Of a stretch of 64,000 nt of DNA, positions 63,684 to 64,000 are shown piece after piece. The stretch comes from Variovorax sp. TBS-050B. GTDB taxonomy: Bacteria > Pseudomonadota > Gammaproteobacteria > Burkholderiales > Burkholderiaceae_C. Under the pieces are notes generated by a model. That model had not been told where the DNA came from and did no database searches. It was given only the letters and a program-made list of their open reading frames with translations. Both the position numbers and the translations under genes were made by a program. The DNA is taken from the NCBI RefSeq assembly GCF_029893635.1, contig NZ_JARXYR010000002.1, forward strand, positions 4,315,001 through 4,379,000, given 5' to 3'. The number at the start of each line of letters is the position of its first letter. The stretch's first letter is position 1.

Positions 63684-64000
63684 TCAAAACCCGCCAGCCA
63701 GCACGCCCCGCGCGGCCTCCGCGCCGCTGGCCATCGAGGCGGTCAGCAGGTAGCCGCCGGTCGGCGCTTCCCAGTCGAGCATCTCGCCCGCAATGAACAC
63801 GCCGGGCATTGCCGCGGCCATGAGCCGTGGGTCGAGCGCATCGAAGCGCACGCCGCCCGCCGTGCTGATGGCCTCGTCGATCGGCCGTGGCGCGACCAGG
63901 CGCAGCGGGACGGCCTTGATCGTCGTCGCGAGCCGCACGGCATCGTGCATCGCGTCGCGGTCCAGCACTTCGTGCAGCACGCCCATCTTGATGCCTTCGA
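63684..64000 (-). CDS. HI0933-like NAD(P)/FAD-dependent oxidoreductase, C-terminal part (cut by window edge)
   Basis: About 105 C-terminal residues are visible. The segment STAGGVRFDALDPRLMAAAMPGVFIAGEMLDWEAPTGGYLLT (in pieces: TAGGV, GVFIAGEMLDWEAPTGGY) is the conserved FAD-binding end of BaiN/HI0933-type flavoproteins. The N-terminal part lies right of the window. Function of this family is poorly known. Confidence 0.85.
   Translation of the reverse strand, partial: EGIKMGVLHEVLDRDAMHDAVRLATTIKAVPLRLVAPRPIDEAISTAGGVRFDALDPRLMAAAMPGVFIAGEMLDWEAPTGGYLLTASMASGAEAARGVLAGGF

Overview
The window is about 64 kb of high-GC, densely coded chromosome. The gene content (pobA/pobR, the sigma-DUF3619-DUF3106-RDD-dgkA block, aat-bpt, dnaX-ybaB-recR, moaA-mobA-moeA) and the GC-rich intergenic repeats fit a Burkholderiales bacterium of the Comamonadaceae, most like Variovorax. 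That assignment rests on recognising protein families, not on a search. I see no prophage, IS element, CRISPR array or rRNA, and no gene-free stretch longer than 300 bases. The largest gaps are 31237-31517, 38803-39054, 44169-44385, 19276-19484 and 27477-27681.

Layout. 1-5685: thiamine synthesis, with a partial thiD diverging from thiO-thiS-thiG-thiE; a TonB-dependent receptor starts 10 bases after thiE. 5777-8433: tRNA-Asn with promoter and terminator, small unknown or membrane proteins and a CsgG-like lipoprotein. 8450-9905: a GFA-family gene diverging from a WYL regulator. 9934-13480 (minus): response regulator, histidine kinase and DegP protease, with a regulator-type direct repeat and an SD-sequestering hairpin just before degP. 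13531-15610: pobR/pobA. 15580-19275 (minus): an orphan CoxL-like molybdoenzyme, an AraC regulator and an SRPBCC protein. 19485-21841: aat, bpt and an IclR regulator. 21875-31236 (minus): a penicillin-binding protein and the branched-chain amino acid region ilvB-ilvN-ilvC, pssA, then two different leuA genes behind a leucine-rich leader peptide and attenuator. 31518-34982: ECF-like sigma factor block, dgkA and a LOG-family enzyme. 34998-37039 (minus): nadE and a PII gene. 37059-42657: GNAT protein, soluble pyrophosphatase, and a divergent membrane pyrophosphatase with an OmpA-like C-terminal domain. 42657-43596: TetR gene and metal-dependent hydrolase separated by two copies of one operator. 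43590-46657: small unknown genes and a phospholipase D lipoprotein. 46755-50210: exported peroxiredoxin, aldehyde dehydrogenase, serine hydrolase. 50261-53378: molybdenum cofactor genes moaA-mobA-moeA. 53382-57015: rnhA, methyltransferase, gloB, mltD. 57148-59884: NitT/TauT-type ABC transporter. 60030-63634: MAPEG protein, recR, ybaB, dnaX with an A9 frameshift site, and the 4.5S RNA. The window ends inside a flavoprotein gene.

Many neighbours are translationally coupled by ATGA/GTGA overlaps (thiO-thiS, thiG-thiE, RR-HK, aat-bpt, nadE-glnB, moaA-mobA-moeA, gloB-mltD). The MoCo genes could supply the CoxL-like enzyme, and the two pyrophosphatases compete for the same substrate. The signals most worth testing are the leu attenuator, the degP 5' UTR, the dual TetR operators, the membrane PPase-OmpA fusion and the TonB receptor attached to the thi operon.
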